The notes below the pieces were generated by a model, which saw nothing but the letters and a program-made list of their open reading frames with translations, made no database searches and was not told the DNA's origin. From Sporopachydermia quercuum (taxonomy: Eukaryota > Ascomycota > Sporopachydermiomycetes > Sporopachydermiales > Sporopachydermiaceae): DNA of 64,000 nt. The stretch spans positions 788,413 through 852,412 of the forward strand of contig BCGN01000009.1 of assembly GCA_001599295.1 (NCBI GenBank), written 5' to 3'. The translations under genes and the position numbers were made by a program. Positions 23,118-34,225 of the stretch are shown here, piece by piece. Position 1 is the stretch's first letter. Every line of letters starts with the position of its first letter.

Positions 23118-26100
23118 TAGTGTATGTCTATTCGCTTGGCTGCAGATGAATTGGTGATGATTTAAACAGGAACTTTGAGATTTTACTGACAGTGTTTGAG
23201 AGCTGCTTTAAGAATAACTAAAAGTGTTTAATGCGCAAATATTCCAGTACCAATTGCAATGGTGATAGTAGTGCGCTGTAAATGAACAGAACAGAACGGG
23301 TCGCTGAAAATGGCAAGAATGTGACCGAAAGTAAGGCACACGATGCGTGTTAACTGTGATATTTTATTCGGACGGTTCACCTGTAGCGTTTTTATAGTCG
23401 ATTGACGAGAAAAACAAGGATTTTTAAGGTAAGAAGTTGGTTGTTGATCGTGATGATAGCCGTTTTGGCTGATGGATTAGTTTACGGCTAGGTTAATACG
23501 TTACGCTGATATGATTTGACTTAATTGTTTTGTGCTTTGTGGTAGTAAATAAATAGGATGACGTAATCAATAAATGATGGGAGTGAAGAACTTTATTCAG
23601 GATAGAACAGAAACTGGGTAGGCATAAAAAAATGAGTTATTGGGATCTGCTGGTCTTAGCCACAAAGAGGGTGAGGTGTCTTTGTGAAAATACTGACAAT
23701 GGTATTGGCTGGGTTATGGGACACGGAGAATTGTATAGGACTGGGATTATATATCTCTATTCTAATGTTAGCAAATAGGTCAATAAAGGTGAGATTAAAA
23801 AAAAAACATTATAAGGAGACGTGGGTTGAATTCCTTCTTTTTTGATTGGCTTTATTTATTTTGTTTTAGTTAAAAGGAATCAATATGTCAATTGATATTG
23901 CATTGGTGAGCCATCATGAGGTTGATATAGTTTCGCGGTATTCACTTGAAGGAAGTCAATGAGAGTTATTTAAATGTATAGTGTTGTTGAAATAAATGTT
24001 AGCTCTATTATTACCAGTTGATTAGTTGATACTCTGACTGAACCTGGTTATACTATCCTCAGAGTCGTATTGAGAAGAGATAGCAAGGTTGGGTGCTATT
24101 TTTTGTGTGCATATGATCGCTGTAATTCGCTAGGTATACTACTGAGCAACAAGCAAATATCAAAATACAAAGATACCCAGATTAGGACTCACAGTGAAAA
24201 AAACGGGCAAGGAAAATTTGAAGTAACAATATAAACATGATACATAGGGTGTTCTCCGATTAGTTTTATTAGATCAATAAGAAGACAACGAGAAAAATGC
24301 AAAGACGACGATCACTCGTAAGCGACTATGAATGAAAAAGTCAGACAGATCTGCTTAACCAAGAAAGCAACAAGCAAACATTTGATTTTGATCAAGTTGA
24401 ACACCGAATACATTAAATAAAGAGAATTGCTGATTAAGGCTATGAAAGCTAGATGCTAACTACCAGTAAGATATTTACCTAATTCCTATTAGTTAGCACC
24501 TCTTAGTATTTCATAATGTCTTTAGCTTTATCGTTTACATCATTCTCTAATAGTCTTTCATTCTATATGAAACACGAAAACAATTTTCCACAATAATATT
24601 TCCCTGAAAATCATATCATTATTCAGACGCTACATGATTTCCATCTAATTGAAAACAAATTGAGGTCCTTAGAGGAACTCAGCTTCTTTGGAAGGGCTCC
24701 TTTGCAGACAAAATAAGCTTTGGATTAATATGCAGGGATAGATCAGTAAATCCCAATTCATACAATTAACCGAATACTCTAACTTTAGTTTTATGAACTT
24801 TTCCTAGAAGTCAACTTCAAGTATATTTATACTTATAATAAACAACCTGTATATCAACGAGCAACAAAAAATAAAAGGACAATAACCAGTATCTCAGACA
24901 AACCAACTCCATTGACACAGAAAGTTACACTAGCGATTCATTGGAATGTTCAATAGGTAATTTTAAAAATAATAATGCTAATGCTAATAAAACCGACAGA
25001 CCTACTACTGAAAAATCAACCCATTAGGACAGTTTGGTTTTATGTGCAAAGGTTAGAGTTTTCTCGATTTATCCTTGATACAAAAAACTTTAGCAGACTT
25101 AATTAGAATAATATGAAAAATACATTGGTCCAAAGATAAGTAGGATATTGGATAGAGTTCTTAGTAGTAAATGTTGTACACTCTGGGCATTCNGAGGGTA
25201 GTGGCTGTTTTAAAGGATTAGCAATATAAGGGTTAACAATATTGGGATATTCAAATTTGATACCACTTTCTTGAAAAGTTATCAAATGATCAGGTTTGTA
25301 CAGACAGTGGAAGGAACAAGCTCCTCGTGATCAAGCACTAGCGCCTTTCATCGCTCTATTACAGTACCAGTAATGAAATAAGTATAGCTGCAATAGATTA
25401 TAGGGAACAAACACTGCAGAGGAAGCAGCAGAAGGAGGAGAGCATGAGGAGACAGGCGTCTGAAGACACTGATCTTAATATATAGGAGTAATAGGAATAG
25501 AAAAACCGTATATCAACTGTAGAGATCCGTTCTCGTTTGAAGGTGGATTTGGCGACACCCTGGCGATCAGGTAAGTCAGCATGGCTGATTGCTATGCTAT
25601 GTTCAGTGTGGACACCATGCATAAATACATCAAACCATTAGAACAATTTAAGGAATCACATCACATCAATCAAAACAATCAAGGCAGTTAAACAGGTAAT
25701 TAGTATGCTTGCAGGTATTTTATTTTTTCTATTCTCATGATTGATAGAAAGAATTTTGGCATGAATTTTTTGGGGTTTTTTATTTCATTTCAATNCTGGA
25801 ATAAACTATCAAATCTGTCTCTTACAAATATATTTATGTCTTCAATTGAAAGGTTAATTAGATGCAAAAGGACAAAAGAAACGGATAATAAACATCAACC
25901 CATCTTGCTTCTCCTCAATTGACGGCTCGTACAACAATATTTTTCTGTATTTATTGACATTCTTATCTTTGCTCAGATGTTTCAACTGGATCTCGGTCAA
26001 TCCAATCACCATCCTATACGTCTAACAACAATCCCTTGAGGTATCAATAGCCAATACATTGGATCTAGATAATGAAAAATGCATTTATTCAAACAACATT

Positions 26101-26261
26101 AAAAACAGAAAAAAAAAATAAGCCAAATGTATATATAAAACAGACTCAATCAATAAATTCGTACTACAAACAGTACAATCAAACAGAAAAGGAACGGAAA
26201 GGAACGGAAAGGAAAAACAGCACTGTAATAAAATACTGATCAACGCTAACTAACATCTTCA
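23118..26261. other. 3.1 kb spacer upstream of GEA1/2 and downstream of SLA1
   Basis: An unusually long spacer for a yeast. No tRNA, coding frame or retroelement motif is recognised on either strand. A short minus-strand open stretch at 25103-25285 has a CPEC-like motif but no context. Near 26192-26216 a GGAACGGAAA unit is repeated about 2.5 times, just past the SLA1 stop. The first few hundred bases should hold the GEA1/2 promoter. Confidence 0.45.
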
Positions 26262-29200
26262 TCAAAAACCAAAGGGATTATCTGGAGTCGCATTTGAAAG
26301 GTTTGCTTTCCTTCCAGTTGCTGTAGCTTGTAAAGGTGCTGGTTGAGATCCAAATGACACTGGAGGAGGTCCTTGAGACATTTGGAATTGAGGTTGAGCA
26401 GGGTAAGCAGCCAGCGGATTGTTGGGCATAAATCCGTTTCCGGCTCCGAATCCGAACCCTGTGGCTTGAGGCTGAAGCTGGGGCTGCATCAGTGGCTGAA
26501 TTTGAGGCTGGAATTGCTGGAATTGTGGCTGATATTGCTGCTGAGGTAATCCATTTCCTCCAATAGGTCCCATATTACTAATACCAGGCTGAAATCCCAT
26601 AGGATTATTCAATGGCATTGTTTGCAAAGGAGCCATATTATTAACGCCTGTAATATTCATATTCATGCTATTCATGTTGTGCATATTGTTCATGTTCATG
26701 TTGCCTGTCATTTGATTGTTCAATGACATATTCTGCATCATTCCTGTCATTTGATTGATCTGGGTTGGAGGATTCCCCATTGGAACTTGTCCGGTGATCA
26801 TAGCTCCAAATTGGCTCTGGGGCTGGAATCCTGTTGCAGTTACAGCCATAGGCCCTGTGGCCTGGCCAATAAGAGGACCTGTGGCTTGACCGATTAAAGG
26901 CCCTGTAGCTTGACCGATTAAAGGCCCTGTAGCTTGTCCAACTAAGCNACCTGTTACCTGGCCAATCAACCCAGTAGGCTGCGATGACATATAAACACTA
27001 GCACCTGTCATTTGAGAAGCCAAAGCTCCTGGAGGGTTGGCAAAAGGATCTCTAAATGGATCACCACCTGTAGGCATAGAAATCAAGTATCCGGAGCCTG
27101 TTTTCTGGGCAGGGAGAATTCCCTGGGGAGTAACGAGAATGCCGCCAGTGACCTGTGGAACCAAAGCGTTTCCTGTTGCAACAGGTACAAGGATAGGCCC
27201 ACCAGATCCTTTACCCGAGCCCGTGCCAGTTCTAACTGGCTGCAAAGGTGCACTGTCCAGCAAATCAGCTAAAGCACCAGTAGGTTGTGCTGCAACAGAA
27301 CTTGACTGTCCCGTAGAGCTATGGTGCGACATTTGGTTTTTGCTGCTATTTTTGCTACTACTGCTAATATTATTATTGCTGCTAATATTATTCTCACTAG
27401 AAAGAGGCCGATTATATGTAGCGGCATCAGTATCGCCTGTAGTTTGAGCACTTGGCTTCACTGTCCAAGCGTCGTCGTCAAATCCATCATCGTCATACTT
27501 TGCTTGCACTTTACCAGCGTTATTATTGTCATTGCCACTGTTATTGCCGTTGGTATCGCCATTTTTAGTGCTGCTGCCATTATGGTCTGCATTACGGGAA
27601 GATAACGACAGATTTGACGCTGAGACTCCAGTTTCTCCGTTCCCAGTGCCGTTTGAGCGATTGTTCTTCAATTCTCCGCTCGGCCCTGCGAAAAGCCCCC
27701 CCGGTTGGCCCCCATCTTCCGCCTGGCCATCCGTTTTGCTCCCATCCGGTTTCTGGTCCTTATCGCGGCCGTACTTATTGTCCAAGTGTCTCACAACTCG
27801 GATGATGTCGCCCTCACGCAATCCAAGAGTTCTAAGCACGGAAGCGGTGATATCGGGCAGAATGGACTCATCCATCTGTTCTCTTTCGAAATTGAGGGCG
27901 TAGCGTTGGCAATTGTTCACGTCGACGCCACAGCCGAGGAAGAATTCAAACCAGTCATAATCGGAAGCAGGGGAGTTGCTCTGGGGGATATAATGGGGTC
28001 TAGCTGGTTTCTGCGGTGCAGAAGCCGCTGCAGCCGACGGCGAGCCGGAACCGGAACCCGTGGTAGATTCGGTTCCGTTAGGGAGCCGTTCGCGGGACCG
28101 TTCGGCTTCTCTTTCCCGTTCACGTTCCTTTTCGCGTTCGCGTTCCTGTTGTCGGAGCTTTTCCCGTTCTTCCTCCCGAATTTTGGCCCGCTCACGTTCC
28201 GTGAGCCGCTCTATCTTCCGGTCCGATTCCTTCCGCTTGACTGGCGCAACTTTAGCATAGTCTAAATTCTCACCCGTTTTCCGCTCCACATAGCTTAAAT
28301 CATCGCTGCAGAGTTTTTGAGCGGCCACAGCTATTTTCACGCCATTTTCCTTGTGGAGATGGACTTTCCCGTCGACATATCCGAGAAACTCGGCGTTCAC
28401 CTTGAAGGTTCCCGTACGGTCGGTCCAAGTGCGGAGCTTCCGAGGGTTCGGCATTTCTTTGCCTGATTTATGTTTGCGGTGCGAGGACGATTTGCCCGAG
28501 GNCTCGGCATTATTACCTGATTTGTCCTTTTTCGACTTGCTTCGGCTTAAAATCGACATGGATCTTTTCCGAGTAGACTCCTTGCCGCCGGATCCGGATC
28601 CGGACCCGATAAGGGTATTGGATCCCGAGTTAGAACCCCCGCTGATGGAGAACCGTTTGCTTTTCCTTTTAGACGGAGATGCCGTTTTTTCCGCCACAGA
28701 CGGAATCACCTCAATATAATTGCTCGGTACAACTCCTTCTTCGCCTGTGTTAGAACTCCGAACCATCCACCATTCGGAAGACTTTTTATCATCAAGAATA
28801 TAAACGGTTTCGCCTTCCAGAAGGTCAACTTCATCCGAGCCTTCAGCCCGGAAGTCATAAAGAGCTCTTCCGGATTTCAAGGAGCCAGATTTGGAAGCCA
28901 CCATTACCTCTTTGAGGCCTCTTGCATGTGCTGCGCCTCGGACTTCTCCGAGGGTCTCCGCGATTTCGTTGGCCAGATCCTTGGAGCTGCAATAAAGGTC
29001 TAGACTTCTGGCGGGGTTCTGGAAGTCCAAAAATAGGTGTTTCTTTTCTGCAGAATAGTAAATAAGGTCCTCGGCTGCCCACTTTTGAGGCTCTGAAGGA
29101 GCATAGGTGCTAGTGGAGAAGCCGGTTGGAGAGAACCAAACATAGCCGTCACTGACTCCGAGGTTGCATTTGAGTTTCTTTTTCCCACTTACTTCGGCCA

Positions 29201-29939
29201 GTTCCCAAGAATAGAAGTTTGAGTCCGTGGGGAGTTGTGGCGAAGCCGAGGAGGCTGAGGTGGTCCTTCTTGGTCTCTCGGGAGCATCATAGGAGTCGTC
29301 AGTACGTTTTCGAGAAGGCAACCGAGGGGCTTCCTCAAATTCCGAATCGTTGTAATAAGGTTCTTGAGGCGCAGCAGCGGGAGAAGGTTCCGGTGCGTAT
29401 TGCGGCTCAGACAAAGCAGGATTTGATCTCTGGGGAGGCGGTGGAAAAGCACGAGCATCGAGAGAACCGTAAGCGTTGACGGGAGTAGCTTGAGTCTGGG
29501 CCACAGGCGCTACCGCGGATGCAGGAGTAACAGACTGAGCCGCGGGAGCCCCAGATCCCATCTCTATATAATTNGACGGAATAAACCCAAACTCCTCATT
29601 CCGCAACCCGACAAGTATCCAATCCGGATCTTCCGCATCGTAAACATCAAATACATCGTTCTCAGCAAAGGAAATCTCCTCCTCTGTCTGCTTGTCATAA
29701 TCGTATAACGCTCTAGCACTACTAATAGCTGCTGCTGGCTCAATATATGTTCTAGGTACTATCCCTGAAGGCTCCTCGACATCATTGCCAACCATACGTT
29801 TCTTTACAAGCCACCAATCATCGGTTTGGGATTTTTCAAGCAAGTAAAGCAAATCACCTTCTTCAATTGATAATTCTTTGTCTGTTTGAGCTGTATAAGG
29901 ATACAGAGCTCTGTAGACACCTATGAATAGGGAAGGCAT
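26262..29939 (-). CDS. SLA1: Endocytic adaptor of the cortical actin patch, Sla1
   Basis: Links endocytic cargo, clathrin and the Las17/Arp2/3 actin machinery at cortical patches. The 1225 residues (yeast Sla1 1244) show the exact Sla1 order. Two N-terminal SH3 domains lie at about 5-68 and 73-128 (ALYPYTA, ALYDYDK). A third SH3 is at about 355-413 (ALYDFRA, WWMV, VVPSNYI). The SHD1 cargo-binding domain spans about 500-560, followed by a basic/acidic helical stretch (about 565-620). The SAM-like SHD2 is at about 660-735. A Gln/Asn/Met-rich tail carries many LxxQxTG repeats, the phosphorylation sites of Ark1/Prk1-type kinases in this family. NPFGF closes the protein. Three Ns fall in the gene without frame loss. 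The start is fixed by alignment to the N-terminal SH3. Confidence 0.96.
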   Translation of the reverse strand: MPSLFIGVYRALYPYTAQTDKELSIEEGDLLYLLEKSQTDDWWLVKKRMVGNDVEEPSGIVPRTYIEPAAAISSARALYDYDKQTEEEISFAENDVFDVYDAEDPDWILVGLRNEEFGFIPXNYIEMGSGAPAAQSVTPASAVAPVAQTQATPVNAYGSLDARAFPPPPQRSNPALSEPQYAPEPSPAAAPQEPYYNDSEFEEAPRLPSRKRTDDSYDAPERPRRTTSASSASPQLPTDSNFYSWELAEVSGKKKLKCNLGVSDGYVWFSPTGFSTSTYAPSEPQKWAAEDLIYYSAEKKHLFLDFQNPARSLDLYCSSKDLANEIAETLGEVRGAAHARGLKEVMVASKSGSLKSGRALYDFRAEGSDEVDLLEGETVYILDDKKSSEWWMVRSSNTGEEGVVPSNYIEVIPSVAEKTASPSKRKSKRFSISGGSNSGSNTLIGSGSGSGGKESTRKRSMSILSRSKSKKDKSGNNAEXSGKSSSHRKHKSGKEMPNPRKLRTWTDRTGTFKVNAEFLGYVDGKVHLHKENGVKIAVAAQKLCSDDLSYVERKTGENLDYAKVAPVKRKESDRKIERLTERERAKIREEEREKLRQQEREREKEREREREAERSRERLPNGTESTTGSGSGSPSAAAASAPQKPARPHYIPQSNSPASDYDWFEFFLGCGVDVNNCQRYALNFEREQMDESILPDITASVLRTLGLREGDIIRVVRHLDNKYGRDKDQKPDGSKTDGQAEDGGQPGGLFAGPSGELKNNRSNGTGNGETGVSASNLSLSSRNADHNGSSTKNGDTNGNNSGNDNNNAGKVQAKYDDDGFDDDAWTVKPSAQTTGDTDAATYNRPLSSENNISSNNNISSSSKNSSKNQMSHHSSTGQSSSVAAQPTGALADLLDSAPLQPVRTGTGSGKGSGGPILVPVATGNALVPQVTGGILVTPQGILPAQKTGSGYLISMPTGGDPFRDPFANPPGALASQMTGASVYMSSQPTGLIGQVTGXLVGQATGPLIGQATGPLIGQATGPLIGQATGPMAVTATGFQPQSQFGAMITGQVPMGNPPTQINQMTGMMQNMSLNNQMTGNMNMNNMHNMNSMNMNITGVNNMAPLQTMPLNNPMGFQPGISNMGPIGGNGLPQQQYQPQFQQFQPQIQPLMQPQLQPQATGFGFGAGNGFMPNNPLAAYPAQPQFQMSQGPPPVSFGSQPAPLQATATGRKANLSNATPDNPFGF
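26851..26970 (-). repeat. 24 bp tandem repeat encoding LxxQxTG phospho-site units in SLA1
   Basis: Five consecutive 24 bp units (26851, 26875, 26899, 26923 and 26947), three of them nearly identical. They encode the eight-residue period GPLIGQAT on the minus strand. Each unit adds one LxxQxTG kinase site, so copy-number change would tune the number of Ark1/Prk1 sites without shifting frame. One N lies in the last unit. Confidence 0.85.
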
Positions 29940-31795
29940 TGCGGCTTAGTGGACTAGGAATAGGAATAGGAAAGGATGCCACAGAGTACTCAAACAGGAA
30001 ATACGACAGCCAAAAACGGATAAATTAAGTGGGATTTTAACCTTACCTGGTCAATAAGCCACAATTTTGATTGATCCGTTATATATCTATATGTATTTAT
30101 GACCAATATCCAATAGTCCGTCTGATCGATATGCCAGAGAGTAGAAGCGAAGACAATTGATCACTAAAGGAGAACTCCGAGAAATCACGGTGCAAATACC
30201 CGAAATATCCATTTATCTAATCCCGTTGATCCCAGATTTATGANCTTTTCCGTTGATTGGTCTGAAAACATCAATCCGGTTTCCGATGCGTCCGCTCCGA
30301 ATGTTTGGCCTGGCGTTGATGATAATCGGAGAAGCAATTTGGCTCCGATCAAATGGATGCGATAACCCTGAAAATGAATATAGATTACGTGATATGAAAT
30401 GGGCTAAGGAGACAAGGGGGTATAGGAGAGACAAAGGGGCATCAGATGTAAGGGTGGACAGCAAGAGTTAGAGGGGGATGCCTGAAGACGAGAAAATGAG
30501 TAAGGGAGAAAAAAAGAAGCAAGGGAAACGGTAAGAAAAATATATGGAAGAGAAAAGGAATTGTAGATGATACAAGAGGAGGAAGTTTCAAGAGTTAAGG
30601 ATAGGTTTTCACTTTTTTGCTTCCTATTTTCTTTTGGAGATGCTGGAATGGAAATTAGTTGAATTGAGTTGGGGCACTTCGCGTCTCGTTTCAGAATGTA
30701 TCTAATAACAGGTGTATGATACTTATCTCTGTNCCAGAAGGTGAATTATCCATCGACTTTCTTCTATCTCTATGATTTAACTGAATTGGAGGACTTGAAT
30801 TATGTTTTTAGGAGAGAATTTCATGAATTGAGTATAGTTAAGCTGTTTTGCTCAGTTTTATGAGAAGATTGTCTGCAGTTGAGAAGTTTGAAGACGCCTG
30901 AAATCCGAAAAGGTGCCAATATCAGGGAATGACATTTAGACTATCAACTGTAACTTTTCCACCACATGACCCGATAATCATTATAAATAGCTAGAAATTA
31001 CTGACAAAGCTATTTTTGAATAGAAATAAATTAAGTAGTATACTGTCAATAATTCCCAGTAAAACTGCCTGCATTCCTACTATCAGTACTCATCCAACTT
31101 CCACGGTCTTTCGGAAATGAGATGTCCAATATCAGGTGATCATAGTATTCTGAACTCACTTTGGCCGTTATACGTCGTGCCAAGGAAGATGAGGAAGAGA
31201 TGAGATGGATAAGGTAATTTGGGCTTCTTATATGTTAACCATATTGATGATGAAAAGAAAAGAGGCACATAATGGAGAATAGAGGCGGAGAGATTTACAT
31301 AGTATAATTCAACGATATCAGATAGAAAGATAATGTATGTCAGGACAGTTCAATGTACGTAGACTGTAGAAATGTGCTTGCATCTCTCGTAGTTCGTACA
31401 AAGTAAATGTTATCCTACATTAGTATGGCCAACACTATATATAATAATAATCGTTATTCATAAATACATCATAGAAGAAACTAATCAAAAATAAGAAGGG
31501 ATAAACTGCTGTGCGTAGAGGCGATTTGAAAACACTTAGAATGTATCTAAGATATGTAAACCTAACAATAGTGGATTGCATTTCAACGTAACACTTCTCT
31601 AGAATAAGGGCAATTGCCTGAATATATATGCACCAAAACACACATCGCATACAATTATCAAAGATGCTGTATTTAATACAATTCATATTGGTGGTCATGA
31701 TACCAAGCTTCACACTATGTGATCCCCTGTCACATTGAACAACCTACAATCTTCATAATCATTTCTTTTCACAACTTCTACAACACTCTCATGCC
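29940..31795. other. Spacer upstream of SLA1
   Basis: 1.9 kb with no coding gene recognised. The segment 30225-30380 is clearly richer in G+C than its surroundings and contains self-complementary words (ATCGGAG with CTCCGAT). It may be a structured regulatory or non-coding RNA element (see findings). The rest is AT-rich and shows nothing else. Confidence 0.45.
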
Positions 31796-32374
31796 TTAGT
31801 TGGCCTTGCTTGTCTTGAACTTAGCAATTTCTGCATCAGCAATCTTATTCATGCTGTCCTGAAGATCCTTTCTCAGACCAAAGGCAAAAAGAATCTCAAA
31901 CAATACAAAATAAGGAGCAAGAACTAAGGCCTGCACCAAATTATCAAGTAAAGCTGGTGCTCTTCTTTCAAATACACCATGACTCATAAATTGCATCAAC
32001 CAGCCAATTACAAATACCGAAACAGCTAGTTGATTGATAGTTAAGATTTTGTCACCTAATAGTGGAACAAACGATGGCACGGTGAACAAGAAAGGAAGAG
32101 CTGACACATGAATCAAATTAGTTACTTTCCATGAAAACAACAGCAAAAGAGGAGCTACGAGAAATCCAAGCTTATCAAGATAAATGTAGAACAAGGCATA
32201 TCCCAAGCTTCCGAAAGTACCAAGATTGACATAAGGATTGCTTGCAAATACAATGTTGGTGACTAATGAGATGGTGGAGAAGTAAATCAGTGGCACGAAT
32301 ACCACATGAACTAGAACGTTCACCGAGTTGTGATGATAAGCTCTGTAGAAAGCCAATTGTTCTTCGAGCTTCAT
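31796..32374 (-). CDS. MPO1: Mpo1-like dioxygenase (DUF962), phytosphingosine degradation
   Basis: A small multi-pass ER membrane protein. In yeast, Mpo1 is an Fe(II)-dependent dioxygenase that shortens 2-hydroxy fatty acids by one carbon during phytosphingosine breakdown. The 192 residues (yeast 174) begin with the family N-terminus LAFYRAYHHN (His14, His15), followed by LVHVVFVP (His23). They contain the C-terminal signature QFMSHGVFERRAPALLDN (His132) and VLAPYFVLFE. Four hydrophobic segments are visible (about 24-45, 52-80, 88-106 and 112-130), plus a final one at about 150-166. The conserved histidines are the expected iron ligands. It is divergent from the DUF4246 gene, 1.85 kb away. 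Confidence 0.93.
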   Translation of the reverse strand: MKLEEQLAFYRAYHHNSVNVLVHVVFVPLIYFSTISLVTNIVFASNPYVNLGTFGSLGYALFYIYLDKLGFLVAPLLLLFSWKVTNLIHVSALPFLFTVPSFVPLLGDKILTINQLAVSVFVIGWLMQFMSHGVFERRAPALLDNLVQALVLAPYFVLFEILFAFGLRKDLQDSMNKIADAEIAKFKTSKAN

Positions 32375-34225
32375 TGTATTTTTCTTTTTTGAAGTATATT
32401 CCAGAAGGTGTTACTTTATGCAAAGAAACCAATTAACCAGCTTGTTTAATAGATAACTATTGAGGTAGATAGCAAGGTAGCTAGTTCGGCTTGTGATAAT
32501 CAGTAGATCCGAATGACCCGATGTATCTTTCAACAGACATTCACTTTGACAAGACCACCAATACAATTTCTTATTACCAGCTCGAAAACTTAAACATTTA
32601 CCATTTCTTCATCTTCTATCATTATATGTTTTCCAAAGCAAGTTAGGCTGTGTATGTATAACCATTTGGATATCACCAAGTGGAAGTGAATATAGATTTC
32701 TAGGGCAAAATATGCCCTATGATTACAAACATGTCATGTGAATCTGTGATTATTATTTTGACATGTGTAATTGGCTGATAACCTGAATCTGGAGTGAGAT
32801 GTGAAGTTGGTANACACACTATACTCTGCAGGGGTAGGTACTTCAGAGAATATAAGTCAACAAGAGGAGAAGAAAGAAACCATTAATGAACCTGATGATT
32901 GAAGGAGTTAATATAATAATTCATCAAAACAGTAGACTGAATATATTAGAAATGCCGAGTATTATAGTTACGGCTGATTCCAAGTTTGCTAGATATCATC
33001 TTTTAAGCTTCACCTTAAAACTATCTCATTTAAGTGATCACATAATCATTAAACTATTCAGAACTTTGAAATACTGGCAAGNGAAAGGCAGACAAGTAAA
33101 TAAAACAACCTTTTTAATCCTTAAAACGTGTATACGCAAATCAATAAACTTAATCTATCTTCTCTGTTATTTGATTATTTATCAGAGAATTTCTTTTTGG
33201 CATCTCCAAAACAGGATTTGACCTGTTCCTCACTCATTAGNTTACGGCCACTCAACAGTACTATTAGTACAGGGAGGGTACTTGATGAATGCTCTGAAAA
33301 CAATGAAACTTAACAAAACTGATACCTGAAATTGCCTAGAGTAAGTATAACTAGTTAATAATTCGCCATCAAGTTCACTGTAAAAGATGGAAGAAGATTC
33401 TCGAGAGCGAAGAAAACTGGACAAGTTGTTCTAGCCAGAAAACAGGATTGGAAAACATGATTGAAAAACATGATCGGAAACCACAATTCGAAAACCGCAA
33501 TTGGAAAACCACAATTAGTCATAATTTCTTGAGTTTGTCAAGTGTCGTTAGGACTACTTATAAAACCATTCTTATATGGTAATACTTGTCATACTCATCG
33601 ACTCTTCTACCAGTGAAAGGCTACGCCATTGTTCCTGATTTTGTTTTTTCCCCTTACATGCAAAGTGTGAAAAATATGCTGAAGAAAGGTTTAGCTAATG
33701 AAACAAACTTTAACCCCAACTCAAATGCATTCTTTTGGGTCTTCTTTTATTAAGAAAATCCCACTGGAAAGAGAAAACTTTTCTCCAGATACCGCTCAAA
33801 AATCACTTATGTAAAAGAATATAATAAGATTTATCATATTTAAAAAAAAATTATCATTTTTTCTTAGCATTAAACTACTATATTCCACTCAATAGTTCTC
33901 GTATATCCTCTCGAGGAAGATCAAACTGTAAACACTAACCCCAGCTGTGCCTTTTTGAACCTTATTAAAGTTTTTACTTCACCAATTTTATTCCGAACCT
34001 TATCCCAGCCTCAAATACCCTTTCCAACATTATATAATCCTGATTGTCCACTGTTCTCTACTTCCTATTCATTTATCCTAAAAGAACTTCATTAATTAGT
34101 AGAAAATCTTTAGAAATGCTTCATATTGATGCAAGCTTATCAATTGACTTCTTTTGACTCATTCTCAACTCTCAGAGCTCGCTTTATATTCAGCTAAACA
34201 ACACATAGAATTGTCATTCATCAAA
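32375..34225. other. Divergent spacer between MPO1 and the DUF4246 gene
   Basis: About 1.85 kb carrying both promoters. A minisatellite lies at 33438-33517 (separate entry). Pyrimidine-rich DNA precedes the DUF4246 ATG. No gene is recognised. A short plus-strand stretch at 32886-33221 is open for 111 codons but has no coding character. Confidence 0.45.
33438..33517. repeat. Minisatellite, six imperfect 13-14 bp units
   Basis: Six head-to-tail units of the form GAAAACCACAATT, starting at 33438, 33451, 33464, 33477, 33490 and 33504. The first three share an ATGATT-like ending and the last three a CACAATT-like ending, which suggests block-wise duplication. The array lies in the divergent MPO1/DUF4246 spacer, not in a reading frame. 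Confidence 0.8.

Noticed and set aside
22750-23157. 135-codon plus-strand frame at the 5' end of GEA1/2
   Set aside because: Antisense shadow of the GEA1/2 N-terminus; no recognisable features.
27037-27447. 136-codon plus-strand frame (and a 186-codon one at 27705-28265) inside SLA1
   Set aside because: Antisense shadows of SLA1, whose domains on the other strand fully explain the sequence.
30311-30375. Possible C/D box snoRNA (TGATGA at 30317, CTGA at 30368)
   Set aside because: The base before the C box is not a purine and no terminal stem is visible; both boxes are common words in this composition.
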